DNA from: Candidatus Obscuribacter sp.
GTDB lineage: Bacteria; Cyanobacteriota; Vampirovibrionia; Obscuribacterales; Obscuribacteraceae
Assembly (NCBI GenBank): GCA_016712465.1
Contig: JADJQZ010000001.1
Location: forward strand, 3,906,001-3,970,000
Reading direction: 5' to 3'
DNA length: 64,000 bases
This document shows positions 9,399 through 17,761 of the stretch, piece after piece (position 1 is the first letter of the stretch; every line of letters starts with the position of its first letter). The notes under the pieces were generated by a model that did not search any database, was not told the origin of the DNA, and was given only the letters and a program-made list of their open reading frames with translations. The translations under genes and the position numbers were made by a program.

Positions 9399-9755
9399 AT
9401 GTGGGATCGTTACAATTTGATGGGTCAAAATGCCATGAGTCAGGGGCGGGCAGGAGATGCGGAAACTCAGTTCCGCCTTGCTGTTCAAGAAGCTGAAAAA
9501 TTCGATGCTAAAGATCCGCGACTACCGTCATCTCTCAATAACCTGGCCAATTGCCTGCGCTCCCAGGGCAAATTTCCCGAGGCGGAAACCCATTACAAAA
9601 GAGCTCTGGAAGTCAAACAAAAGGCTGTTGGAGCCTTTCATACAGACTTAATCAGCATTTACGAAAACTACGCCAAAATGCTGCGTGCCGCTGGTCGCGA
9701 GAGCGAAGCAGGCAAAATGGATCAACACGCACGCGCCATCTTCATGAAGAAGTAG
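9399..9755 (+). CDS. Small kinesin-light-chain-type TPR protein
   Basis: A 118-residue cytoplasmic protein made of about two and a half TPR units of the TPR_10/12 type (SSLNNLANCLRSQGKFPEAE, then HYKRALEVKQKAVG and ISIYENYAKMLRAAGRESEA). Strong RBS AGGAAGGAA before the ATG. It lies 13 bases upstream of hmgA and is likely cotranscribed with it, although no functional link to tyrosine breakdown is known. Confidence 0.8.
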   Translation: MWDRYNLMGQNAMSQGRAGDAETQFRLAVQEAEKFDAKDPRLPSSLNNLANCLRSQGKFPEAETHYKRALEVKQKAVGAFHTDLISIYENYAKMLRAAGRESEAGKMDQHARAIFMKK

Positions 9756-9768
9756 AAAGGAGAAAGCT

Positions 9769-11073
9769 ATGAAAGCTGGAGAATACCTTAGTGGTTTCGG
9801 CAATCATTTGGTTTCCGAAGCGGAAGAGGGAGCCATTCCCAGAGGCCAAAATTCACCGCAGGTAGTGAACCTGGGTTTGTATGCCGAGCAGTTGACTGGT
9901 AGTTCCTTCGTCATGCCCCGCCATGAAAACCTGCGCAGTTGGCTCTATCGCATTCGCCCCTCCGTGCTGCACTCAAAGTTCAAGCGCCGTGACAACAAAC
10001 TACTGCGCTCCCGTCCTTTCACGGAAGAGGTGCCCACCCCCGACCAGTTGCGCTGGGATCCCTTTGACCTGCCGGTCAAAGACAAGGTCGACTTTATCTC
10101 ATCCCTGGCCACGCTGGCCGGTAACGGCGATTATGGCTTAGTCCGTGGCGCCGCCATCCACATTTACGCAGCCAATGCCTCCATGGAAGATAGCTTCTTC
10201 TACAATTCGGACGGCGACTTTTTGATCGTGCCGCAATTGAACAGCCTGGTCATCGCCACCGAGTTTGGTGTCATCGAAGCGGCGCCGGGAGAAATCGTTG
10301 TGCTGCCGCGGGGCATAAAGTTTCAGGTCAAACTCCCCCAGCATGAAGCCAGAGGTTATGTCCTGGAGAACTATGGTCCGCCCTTCCGCCTGCCGGGACT
10401 GGGACCAATCGGTGCCAACGGCCTGGCTAATCCCCGCGACTTCCTGGCACCTACGGCTGCCTATACAAAAAAGGAAGGCCGGTTCACCCTGATCAATAAG
10501 TTCTGCGGCAATCTTTTTGAAGCCCAGTTGGAACACTCACCTCTGGATGTGGTGGGCTGGCACGGCAACTATTTCCCTTACAAATACGACCTGGCCCTGT
10601 TCAATGTAATAAATACCGTCAGCTTCGACCATCCGGATCCCTCCATTTTCACCGTGCTCACTTCGCCATCGGAGATTCCCGGGACGGCCAATATCGACTT
10701 CGTCATCTTCCCACCCCGCTGGATGGTGGCCGACAACACATTCCGCCCTCCCTACTACCATCGCAACATAATGAGTGAGTACATGGGTCTCATTCATGGC
10801 GTCTATGATGCCAAGGAAGAGGGCTTTCTGCCGGGCGGCGGTTCTCTGCACAACTGCATGACCGCCCATGGGCCGGACCGGGATACATTTGAAAAGGCCA
10901 GCCAGGTCAAGCTCCAGCCGGTTTATCAGGGCAATACCCTTGCTTTCATGTTCGAAAGCTCCCTGGTATTCGCCCCCACCACCCTGGCCATCACAACCAA
11001 GCATCGCCAGGAAGACTATCTGTCCTGCTGGCGGGGGTTGCCTGTAAATTTCAAGACGCCTACGCCGGCTTGA
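9769..11073 (+). CDS. hmgA: Homogentisate 1,2-dioxygenase
   Basis: A 434-residue protein, normal for the family. It opens the aromatic ring of homogentisate to maleylacetoacetate in tyrosine/phenylalanine breakdown and uses Fe(II). Family signatures: YLSGFGNHLVSEAEEGAIP at the N-terminus, RPSVLHSKF, and the iron-site region PPYYHRNIMSEYMGLIHGVY, where the His and Glu correspond to the human His335 and Glu341, followed by HNCMTAHGPD with the third ligand. RBS AAGGAG. No maleylacetoacetate isomerase or fumarylacetoacetase gene is in the window. Confidence 0.96.
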   Translation: MKAGEYLSGFGNHLVSEAEEGAIPRGQNSPQVVNLGLYAEQLTGSSFVMPRHENLRSWLYRIRPSVLHSKFKRRDNKLLRSRPFTEEVPTPDQLRWDPFDLPVKDKVDFISSLATLAGNGDYGLVRGAAIHIYAANASMEDSFFYNSDGDFLIVPQLNSLVIATEFGVIEAAPGEIVVLPRGIKFQVKLPQHEARGYVLENYGPPFRLPGLGPIGANGLANPRDFLAPTAAYTKKEGRFTLINKFCGNLFEAQLEHSPLDVVGWHGNYFPYKYDLALFNVINTVSFDHPDPSIFTVLTSPSEIPGTANIDFVIFPPRWMVADNTFRPPYYHRNIMSEYMGLIHGVYDAKEEGFLPGGGSLHNCMTAHGPDRDTFEKASQVKLQPVYQGNTLAFMFESSLVFAPTTLAITTKHRQEDYLSCWRGLPVNFKTPTPA

Positions 11074-11145
11074 CGTTTATAAAGTGTGCAACCTGTGAAA
11101 TATGAATTAAAGGACGAGTGCAGAAAGTAGAGTTTCGAGGAAGCG

Positions 11146-12741
11146 ATGAACAGATTACCGCCCAACAAGCCCAGTGAGAACACCCCTAGTGGCGGCCCCC
11201 GTCGTCTAAGGATGCCGGCTGAGTCGGCCTGCCCTGCTTTGAGCAAGGTAAGAGTGCTGCTTGAAGAGGCCCAGAGCAAACGGGGCACTTTGATTGAAAT
11301 GCCCTGGTCTCAACCGGACCATAAGAGTTTCATTATCACCGTGCAATGGGATGAAACTCTGAAAGATCCTGTCTGGACGCTTTACGAAGAAATCGAAGGC
11401 ACCTCCAAGGTAGTCTGGACGCAACCTTTTGCAGCCGGTGACCTGGAATTCATGTACGACATTTTGTCCATGTCGGCAGGCAGCACCTCCGGTGGGCTGG
11501 CCATTCCTGATGAATTGAAAATCAAGCCGGTAGAAGCTCCAAGAATGAGCGACCTGGACAAATTCAACGAGGCCCCGGCAGCGGCACCAATGGGCGGAGG
11601 CTTGGGCGGCGGTCTGGGCGGAGGCTTGGGCGGCGGTCTGGGCGGAGGCATGGGCGGCGGTCTCGGTGGAGGCTTGGGCGGCGGCTTTGGAAACTTCCAG
11701 GCCGGCGCTTCTGCTACCAATCTTCCGCCGGCCAATCAACCGGCGCCGGCTCCCGTGCAACCACAGCCACCTGCGCCGGCACCTATGCCGGTGCAAACTC
11801 CGGTACCAGGTCCTATGCCGCAGCAGATGCCTCAACAAATGCCTCAGCAGATGCAGTATCCGCCTCAACCCATGCCCGGTCAGCAGCCCATGGCTTATCC
11901 ACCTCAGCAGATGCAGTATCCACCCCAGCAGATGCAGTATCCACCTCAGCAGATGCCGTATCCGCCTCAACCCATGCCCGGTCAGCAGCCCATGGGTTAT
12001 CCGCCGCAGCAGATGCAGTATCCGCCCCAGCAGATGCAGTATCCGCCCCAGCAGATGCAGTATCCGGCCCAGCCTTATCCGCAAACCTCCATGCCGGAGC
12101 CCAAAATTCCGCTCGATTATCATCTCATTGACAAGCGAGCCAATATACTGCTGGGCACACTTCTCAAGGAAGCCGGTCTAATCTCGGAACCCACACTGGA
12201 AGCCGCTCTCAAACTGCAGGAATTGGTGCGGGACGAGAAGCTGACCACGGAAAAGGCGCCGGATGTATTGAAGCGCCTCCATGCCATGGGCGGCAGCATC
12301 GATCAATATCTCACCAAAGGCGATCTGGAAAAGCCGGCAGGCTTACAGGCAGGCTCCAGACAAGCCGTAGCCGGTCATGAACAAGCCCAGGCCAGACCAC
12401 AAGCGCCGGCCCAGGGCGGTCAACGAGATTTGAAAGGAGCTTTCGACCTGTTGCAAAAAGCGCAACTTTTAACCGAAAGTGATCTGACCACAGCCGTCAA
12501 CGTCCGCAAAAAGCACGGTGGCGATGTGGTGCAAATTTTAGAAGCAGCCGGAAAAGTACACAAGACCACAGTGGAAGCAGCACTCACCAGTCTGCCCCTG
12601 ATCCGGGAAGGGCTAATGAAAATAGAACAGGTAATCATGGCTCTCAACTATTGCGAACGAATGAGAGTCGGCTTCGACGAGGCTCTCGATGAAATGGGTT
12701 GGCAGAACCCCCGCAAACTGCGCACCGACTTGCCATTGTAA
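11146..12741 (+). CDS. Repeat protein B: novel N-terminal domain, Gly- and Pro/Gln-rich linker, MshEN-like repeats
   Basis: A 531-residue paralog of A. Residues 37-110 are the shared domain (IEMPW, DPVWTLYEE, VVW, MYDILSMS). Residues about 149-185 are a Gly/Leu repeat, 225-315 a Tyr-Pro-Pro-Gln-Gln-Met repeat. From about 325 the MshEN-like motifs appear: LLGTLLKEAGLISEPTLEAA, then two more divergent copies around DLLQKAQLLTESDLTTAV and VVQILEAAGKVHKTTVEAAL. The C-terminus MALNYCERMRVGFDEALDEMGW matches A. RBS GAGGAAG. The GGDEF protein starts 28 bases downstream, so B is a likely partner or effector of that enzyme (inference). Confidence 0.72.
   Translation: MNRLPPNKPSENTPSGGPRRLRMPAESACPALSKVRVLLEEAQSKRGTLIEMPWSQPDHKSFIITVQWDETLKDPVWTLYEEIEGTSKVVWTQPFAAGDLEFMYDILSMSAGSTSGGLAIPDELKIKPVEAPRMSDLDKFNEAPAAAPMGGGLGGGLGGGLGGGLGGGMGGGLGGGLGGGFGNFQAGASATNLPPANQPAPAPVQPQPPAPAPMPVQTPVPGPMPQQMPQQMPQQMQYPPQPMPGQQPMAYPPQQMQYPPQQMQYPPQQMPYPPQPMPGQQPMGYPPQQMQYPPQQMQYPPQQMQYPAQPYPQTSMPEPKIPLDYHLIDKRANILLGTLLKEAGLISEPTLEAALKLQELVRDEKLTTEKAPDVLKRLHAMGGSIDQYLTKGDLEKPAGLQAGSRQAVAGHEQAQARPQAPAQGGQRDLKGAFDLLQKAQLLTESDLTTAVNVRKKHGGDVVQILEAAGKVHKTTVEAALTSLPLIREGLMKIEQVIMALNYCERMRVGFDEALDEMGWQNPRKLRTDLPL
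11593..11690 (+). repeat. Tandem 24-base repeat encoding Gly/Leu linker
   Basis: About four copies of a 24-base unit (GGCGGAGGCTTGGGCGGCGG plus four bases) inside gene B, with few substitutions. It is likely to vary in copy number by slippage. Confidence 0.85.
11820..12080 (+). repeat. Imperfect 21-base repeats encoding Pro/Gln/Met/Tyr linker
   Basis: Multiple copies of a unit like CAGTATCCGCCCCAGCAGAT inside gene B, partly arranged as a larger duplicated block (about 11851-11955 and 11956-12060). The encoded linker joins the N-terminal domain to the MshEN-like repeats. Confidence 0.85.
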
Positions 12742-12769
12742 GGGGCGCAACAAAGCAGGATAGGCGGGC

Positions 12770-14899
12770 ATGGGAAAGCAAATTTTATTGGTAGACAGCG
12801 ACCAGCAATTCGCCAAGCTGGTCGCGTCCGTGCTGGAGGGGCGCGGGCATAAAATTGTCCAGGCGGACTCCCTGAAAGCAGCAGAAGCAGCCCTGAATAA
12901 TCCGGAAACTCCTTACGATCTCATGATCGTAGGTAGTCCCATGCCCCAGGGTGATGAACTGCACTGGATTTTAGAGCGCCGCCGCAGCGGCATGATTACC
13001 AAACTGGTGCTGGTTGGCGAAAGCGGAAAGCACATCGAATCCCTGCGCACTAAAATTACGGCCGACCATGCAGTGGCGCTTTCAGTACATAAGCCTCTCA
13101 TCCCTTACATTTTTGGAGCGCAAATAGACCGCACAATCGACGATGATCGCTCGGAAGCAGCCGCTCAAAAGATGAAAGACTTCGAGACCATGTTCCTGGC
13201 TCTCGTCACCAAATATGCCAGGGTCTTGCCCAATCGCATCAACGAACTGGCGGAGGCCATTGAACGGGCCAAGAATAATCCGGCCAGCGCCGATCTCTCG
13301 GCGGAAGTGCGGGGTCTGGCCCACAAGATAAAGGGCACGGGCGGCTCTCTGGGATTTCGGCGGGTGTCGGAATTGATGGCTTACATCGAAGATGCAGCAG
13401 CCACTGTCCATGAGAAGCCGAAAGAAGAACAGCTAATCATCTGGGCTGAAGTAGATCGAAAACTGCTGGAAGTAAAGGAAGCAGGCGATTCCGAATGCCA
13501 GGAAATAAACGAGGCAGTTGCCGCATCGGGCTTGAAGCCGCAACAAGCAACCCACAATCCGGCTATGACCCGCATTCTAGTTGTAGACGATGACCGCGGT
13601 TTTCTAGATATCGTCTCGGAACTAGGCAAGCAACGACTGGTGGAAATCGTGCGGGCCTCAGGTCTGAAAGAAGCCCTGGAACAAGCCGTGGTCTACCCCC
13701 TTGATGCAGCCTTGATTAACGTCTTGCCGGATCATCCGGAACAATGTTTTGGACTGGCCAGGCAACTGAGAGAATTACCAGGATACGAGAACTTGCCACT
13801 GGCCTTCGTATCAGGACAGGCGCTGGTGAAAAACATGGTAGAGGCAGCCCATGCCGGCGCCTCACTTTACTTAGATAAACCGCTAGCTTCCGATGCTCTG
13901 GAAAAGGCCGTGCAGCATCTGGTCAATATCAGGCAGGGCGGTCGCCCTCGTATATTGATCTGTGACGACGATGAGTTTTTCTGCAATACGGTAGCGCTGG
14001 TGTTGCGCAACGAAGGCATGATCGTGCGCATACTCAATGACCCATCCAAAATTCTCGATACCATGCAGGAATATCCGCCCGAACTGCTACTCCTGGACGT
14101 GATGATGCCGGGAGTGACCGGCTTCGAAGTATGCCGCATGCTCAGGCAGATTCCCCGCTGGCAAGATTTGCCAATCATCTTTCTCACCGGTCAAACCGGT
14201 GTGGAAGCTAGACTTGAAGCCTTCCGCTCCGGCGGCGACGACTATCTGCCCAAGCCCGTGGTCAACGAAGAACTTCTGACGAGGGTGAAGGTGCGGCTTG
14301 ATCGCTCCCGCATGCTCAAAGATCGCTCCGACAAAGACACCACCACCGGCTTGCTCTTGCGTCGGGCCTTCTCTGAACAACTGGGTGCCATTCTGGCGGA
14401 AGCCCAAAGGTTGAAGACCACTTTCACCATTTGTCTTTTGGATGTGGACCATTTCAAGAAAGTCAACGACACCTACGGACACCTGGCCGGAGACAAAGTT
14501 CTGGCTGGTCTGGGGCAACTTCTTTCCAGGCGCTTCCGGGTGGACGACTTGAGAGGACGCTGGGGCGGAGAAGAATTCATGCTGGCTTTCCGGCGGGAAA
14601 CCAAGGCCACCATGCATCTAGCTGTTGACCGCGTGTTGGAAGAATTCCGCAACATGACTTTCACCGGCGATAAAGGAGAAGAGTTCCGCAACAGCTTTTC
14701 CGGCGGCATTGCCGAATACCCCCTGGACGGCGATTCGGTATTTGAACTGGTAAAAGTAGCGGATGCCAGACTCTACCTGGCTAAAAGACGGGGTAGAAAT
14801 CGCATCGTCATTGACGATGAAGAGGCGGAAGCGGAAGCGGAAGAAAAGACCGCTCAGTCCAGCACTGCCGACGGTGCCATCCAGCCCAGCGGCCGCTAG
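12770..14899 (+). CDS. REC-HPt-REC-REC-GGDEF diguanylate cyclase
   Basis: A 709-residue soluble signalling protein. REC1 (about 4-120) has Gly where the phospho-Asp is expected (LMIVGSPMP). An HPt domain follows (about 140-235) with His185 in LAHKIKGTGGS. REC2 (about 265-380) has Asn at the acceptor position (ALINVLP). REC3 (about 392-510) keeps the acceptor Asp443 (LLLLDVMMPG) and the Lys of YLPKPV. The GGDEF domain (about 525-685) has GGEEF at 599-603 and a product-inhibition I-site RVDD at 590-593, so it should make cyclic-di-GMP. Only REC3 looks phosphorylatable. The gene is the second of an operon with repeat protein B. Confidence 0.93.
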   Translation: MGKQILLVDSDQQFAKLVASVLEGRGHKIVQADSLKAAEAALNNPETPYDLMIVGSPMPQGDELHWILERRRSGMITKLVLVGESGKHIESLRTKITADHAVALSVHKPLIPYIFGAQIDRTIDDDRSEAAAQKMKDFETMFLALVTKYARVLPNRINELAEAIERAKNNPASADLSAEVRGLAHKIKGTGGSLGFRRVSELMAYIEDAAATVHEKPKEEQLIIWAEVDRKLLEVKEAGDSECQEINEAVAASGLKPQQATHNPAMTRILVVDDDRGFLDIVSELGKQRLVEIVRASGLKEALEQAVVYPLDAALINVLPDHPEQCFGLARQLRELPGYENLPLAFVSGQALVKNMVEAAHAGASLYLDKPLASDALEKAVQHLVNIRQGGRPRILICDDDEFFCNTVALVLRNEGMIVRILNDPSKILDTMQEYPPELLLLDVMMPGVTGFEVCRMLRQIPRWQDLPIIFLTGQTGVEARLEAFRSGGDDYLPKPVVNEELLTRVKVRLDRSRMLKDRSDKDTTTGLLLRRAFSEQLGAILAEAQRLKTTFTICLLDVDHFKKVNDTYGHLAGDKVLAGLGQLLSRRFRVDDLRGRWGGEEFMLAFRRETKATMHLAVDRVLEEFRNMTFTGDKGEEFRNSFSGGIAEYPLDGDSVFELVKVADARLYLAKRRGRNRIVIDDEEAEAEAEEKTAQSSTADGAIQPSGR

Positions 14900-15087
14900 G
14901 CAGGACGGGCGTAAGAAAATTAAATGCATGAGACCGCCCGGGTCTCTAAAGAGAACCCTGTAAAAACCACTAAACTCATGTAAAGCCGGAAATTAATTCT
15001 GCTTGACGGCTAGAACGCAGATGCACCGTGGCTTTCGTTTCGAGAAAAGTCTCGAAACGCTGATGTAATATTTCGCAATTTCACTAT
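14900..15087. other. Intergenic region before the insertion sequence
   Basis: Holds a short hairpin after the GGDEF gene (GAGACC/GGTCTC at about 14930-14946) and a perfect 10-bp stem with AAAG loop (15036-15059). No ORF with an RBS is seen. Confidence 0.5.
15036..15059. terminator. Perfect 10-bp hairpin
   Basis: CGTTTCGAGA at 15036-15045 and its exact complement at 15050-15059 around a 4-base loop. It has no T-run on either strand. It could end transcription of the GGDEF operon or belong to the left flank of the insertion sequence. Confidence 0.4.
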
Positions 15088-15135
15088 TGTTACATTTGCA
15101 GCGATTCCGCAAAATGACACTCCAAGCTAAGTCTG
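15088..15135 (+). repeat. Left copy of direct repeat flanking the IS
   Basis: Begins TGTTACATTTGCAG, then TTCCGCAAAA, CTCCAAGCTA and AGTCT. About 80% matching, by eye, to 17003-17050, in the same orientation 1915 bases away. Confidence 0.7.
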
Positions 15136-15310
15136 ACGGCTTTGTCGCCGTTTATTAGCGGACTGCAGATTCGCATTGGATATAACCTTTAAATACCCGA
15201 TCTAGCTTTTCATCCACATTTTTCTTGCCTCCGGTTCGAATTTAGAACAGGCGCTACGGCAACGGCCCTGTTTCAAGGCAGGGCTAATATTTACAGAGAA
15301 GCATCTCTTT

Positions 15311-16510
15311 CTATGGCGAATGGCAACGCGGCCGGTTTCCGCTTAGATCCGCCGCCACTTGCAGGGACACCAGAGCTTGAGTCAAAGCCCTCTGTAGTGC
15401 TGGTTTCAGAGCCCTCTTGTAGTAGCATTGAAATATGTTGTGAGCAATCATGCAAAGCAAGAAGAAGTTGCGAATGGCTCCTGGACTATGTTTGTAGATA
15501 TGATCGCTGTGCCAGCGGTTGGTGAGCTCGTTGAAGCCTTCGTTTTCAATGCTCCAGCGTGAATGACCAAGGGCGTGCACAGCTCTAGTACCTGCCCTTA
15601 TCGGCGGAAGGGAAGTAATCCACATCCAAGTGTTTGTTCTGACATGGAGAGACGAATCAAGCTGAGACTTGAATGTTGTGGATTCTTCAGATTTGACAAT
15701 GCGCAATGCCCTAGAGACATCCGGCATGCGAAAGTCTTCCTCATCCCGGCAGGTGAATGATTTGGAGCCGTATTCGAAGCTCAACGATGGCTCGCAATTA
15801 GCGAAAGCAAAGTCGGCCTGCTGGTAGATATTGGTGCGTTCGTCTTTCAAAACCGTGATTACATGCTTGCCTGAGTCGAGAATCATATTGATGAAGGGAG
15901 CATTGGTGTAGAGAGCATCACCAAGCACCACATCAAAAGCGCGTGGATAGTCTCTCAAGACCCGTTCGTACAGTCGCTTTGCTACACTCAGCTCGCCTTC
16001 TCCGGGACGTTGCTCTTCCATGTCTACCACAAAAGAAAAATTGTCGAAAACTAGCTGGGCCGTGACATTGCGATGGTAGTACTGAATTTTGCCGTCGATA
16101 TCGCGATCAAGGCAGCCAACGCAACGTTGATTGTATGTGCAGTGAGATTCGTGACCATCAAGAGCGAGCGCAATCAGACCGTGGAGCGGCGCCACAAGCT
16201 GCTTGTTCTTCTTCATGCAAGAGTAGAGCAACTTCTGAGACGCGCGCAAAGAGCTGGAATCAAGAACTTCAACCACACGTCCGATGGTATCGGCGCTAAC
16301 GGAATGCGCCGGAAGATTCTTCCAGGAGGACAGGTGATTGAGCTTCTCCAGGGCATTGAGACTTCCGAGCCGAGCGAAGAACATCTCAAGCACGGCTTTC
16401 ACCACCTCAGCGGTAGGCACGTGTGACCAGTGGCGGCGGTCTCGAACACCGGTGACAAGCTCGCCAAAATGCAGTTGCTTGTCTGCGTAGCGCAGCAATC
16501 GCTCAAGCAT
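15311..16510 (-). CDS. DDE transposase (IS4/ISAs1-like)
   Basis: A 399-residue apparently intact transposase. Acidic residues of the DDE triad are likely in LIALALDGHES (first Asp), FDVVLGDALYTN (second Asp) and the Glu of HSRWSIENEGFNELTNRW, an IS4-like arrangement. An AHNIF-type helix lies near the end. A Cys pair region (RCVGCLDRDI) follows the first Asp. The RBS AGGGAG precedes the ATG, which lies 3 bases after the stop of the accessory ORF, so the two are translationally coupled. The precise IS family is not certain. Confidence 0.85.
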   Translation of the reverse strand: MLERLLRYADKQLHFGELVTGVRDRRHWSHVPTAEVVKAVLEMFFARLGSLNALEKLNHLSSWKNLPAHSVSADTIGRVVEVLDSSSLRASQKLLYSCMKKNKQLVAPLHGLIALALDGHESHCTYNQRCVGCLDRDIDGKIQYYHRNVTAQLVFDNFSFVVDMEEQRPGEGELSVAKRLYERVLRDYPRAFDVVLGDALYTNAPFINMILDSGKHVITVLKDERTNIYQQADFAFANCEPSLSFEYGSKSFTCRDEEDFRMPDVSRALRIVKSEESTTFKSQLDSSLHVRTNTWMWITSLPPIRAGTRAVHALGHSRWSIENEGFNELTNRWHSDHIYKHSPGAIRNFFLLCMIAHNIFQCYYKRALKPALQRALTQALVSLQVAADLSGNRPRCHSP

Positions 16511-16513
16511 TTA

Positions 16514-16857
16514 TCACATCTCCCTGTCGGCCACGCGCTGCCAGGAAATCTCGGAAAGCTCGTTAATTAGCTGCTGAAGGACCTGATAGTTCGCCACCCA
16601 TTGCCGTACATCATCGTGAAAATCAGGATGAACGTACAGCTGCCGAACTTTACCATCACGCTTGGTGACCAGGTAAAGCCCCTCATGCCGCTCACCGGAA
16701 GCGCATTTGCAATTCTTTTGCCGCAAACACGCGAGCGTTCGTTAAGAGTGGCATGGAGGAAGTTGCCATCCTTTAGAAGCTCACGAAGTTTAGTCCGAAG
16801 CTTAAATTCTGAAGCTTTGCGGAGGTTGGGAGGAAGGTGGGAGTGGTTGTCAGTCAT
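16514..16857 (-). pseudogene. DUF6788-like accessory ORF, frameshifted
   Basis: The first frame (from the ATG at 16857) gives a charged helix and LHATLNERSRVCGK. The next frame continues with KNCKCASGERHEGLYLVTKR and DVRQWVANYQVLQQLINELS, which together match the DUF6788 pattern C-G-K-x-x-C-x-C-A-x-G-x-x-H. The join is at a run of four A (16716-16719 as T on the plus strand); one more A would restore a single frame of about 114 residues. DUF6788 proteins are small, with a Cys motif, and are often found next to transposases. Either a decayed gene or expression by slippage. Confidence 0.7.
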
Positions 16858-17002
16858 GTCTAAGCCCCGGTCGAGTATATACTCATTATACCAGATTTAT
16901 TTGCGGACGACGAATACGAATCTGCTCTCGGCGATCAGATGTTTCTAATGCTTGAATATGCCGGCGTTTTAGCGCACATCAACGGCGAGTCTGCGGAATC
17001 GC

Positions 17003-17050
17003 TGTTACATTTGCAGGGGTTCCGCAAAAGAACTATCCAAGCCAGGTTTA
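17003..17050 (+). repeat. Right copy of direct repeat flanking the IS
   Basis: Same sequence type as 15088-15135. This copy also forms a hairpin with its left neighbour: TGCGGAA at 16992-16998 pairs with TTCCGCA at 17020-17026, and the inner bases continue the stem with one mismatch. Confidence 0.7.
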
Positions 17051-17154
17051 GAGACACTTGCCACATTCTGCCGCGACGGGCACTTGCACTAAATAATCAC
17101 ATCAAATACTCGAAACCTCTTTAGAAAAGACCGACCTGCGGGCCGCACAAAATC

Positions 17155-17188
17155 AAAAGAGGAAGCGCCTGCTGGTGCTTCCTCTTTT
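17155..17188 (-). terminator. Bidirectional intrinsic terminator
   Basis: A 15-bp stem with one mismatch (17155-17169 with 17174-17188) and a TGCT loop; the outer arms are A-rich and T-rich, so it can act on both strands. It ends the TPR operon on the minus strand. The stretch 17051-17154 holds nothing else visible. Confidence 0.85.
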
Positions 17189-17212
17189 CTAAGTACGGAA
17201 AGTCAGACGAAT

Positions 17213-17749
17213 TTATTCGTCGTCATCATCGGAACTGCGCTTGGTAGGAGCAGCAGTCTTCTGCTTGGACTTCTGCGTAGCAAGCTGAGCTTGATAAGCC
17301 TTCTGCTGGGCCAGTTGTTGAATGTACTTCTGCACATTATCAAACTGAGGACGGAAGCGCTCACCAGCCCGGCCATATTCGAGCATGGCACCATTGTAAT
17401 CTTTGGTTTGCATCAAAAGGTTAGCCAGATTGCCATGGTAGTCACCGTTAGCCGGGTCGAACTGACAGGCTTTCCGATAGCGGGCGATGGCCCCGGCAAT
17501 ATTACCGGTGGTGTAGAGATGATAGCCGTAGTTGTACTGCAAGACGGCATCATTGGGCTTCAAATTCACCAGGGTGGCAAAGGTATTACCCACTTCTTTA
17601 GAGCGCCCCAGTTTCTGGTAGCAATCAAGCAAGCTTGTATAAATTGCTACTTTCCGCTCCAGGGGTCCTTCGGCGCGGGCGGCGCTGAAACTGCCAAAGC
17701 TCAGAGAGGCAAGTACAGCCAGCGTGGTTGTCTTCAAAACTAACTTCAT
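17213..17749 (-). CDS. Secreted TPR protein
   Basis: A 178-residue protein with a signal peptide (MKLVLKTTTLAVLASLSFGS, cleavage near ARAEG) and about three TPR units (IYTSLLDCYQKLGRSKEVGN, VLQYNYGYHLYTTGNIAGAI, YHGNLANLLMQTKDYNGAML). The tail is Gln/Lys-rich and ends in acidic residues. RBS AGAGGAAG. It starts 12 bases after the stop of the TPR gene at 17762-18763, so they form an operon that ends at the terminator 17155-17188. Confidence 0.85.
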   Translation of the reverse strand: MKLVLKTTTLAVLASLSFGSFSAARAEGPLERKVAIYTSLLDCYQKLGRSKEVGNTFATLVNLKPNDAVLQYNYGYHLYTTGNIAGAIARYRKACQFDPANGDYHGNLANLLMQTKDYNGAMLEYGRAGERFRPQFDNVQKYIQQLAQQKAYQAQLATQKSKQKTAAPTKRSSDDDDE

Positions 17750-17761
17750 AACTTCCTCTCT

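Larger units (their letters stand above)
15088..17050. mobile_element. Insertion sequence with transposase and accessory ORF (ends provisional)
   Basis: A unit of about 1.9 kb with a DDE transposase (15311-16510) and an upstream DUF6788-like ORF. It is bracketed by two imperfect direct copies of a 48-base sequence (15088-15135 and 17003-17050). A 13-base inverted match with one mismatch (15165-15177 and 16913-16925, GCAGATTCG-C/T-ATT) lies just inside and could be part of the terminal repeats. The exact ends and target duplication cannot be fixed by eye. Confidence 0.55.

Noticed and set aside
11206..12123. Long minus-strand open frame inside gene B
   Set aside because: Its Arg/Leu/His-rich repeats are the complement of the low-complexity linker of B; no RBS and no family.
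15228..15246. GGTTCGAATTT, a tRNA T-loop-like sequence
   Set aside because: No matching acceptor stem, D-arm or anticodon stem around it; no tRNA can be folded.
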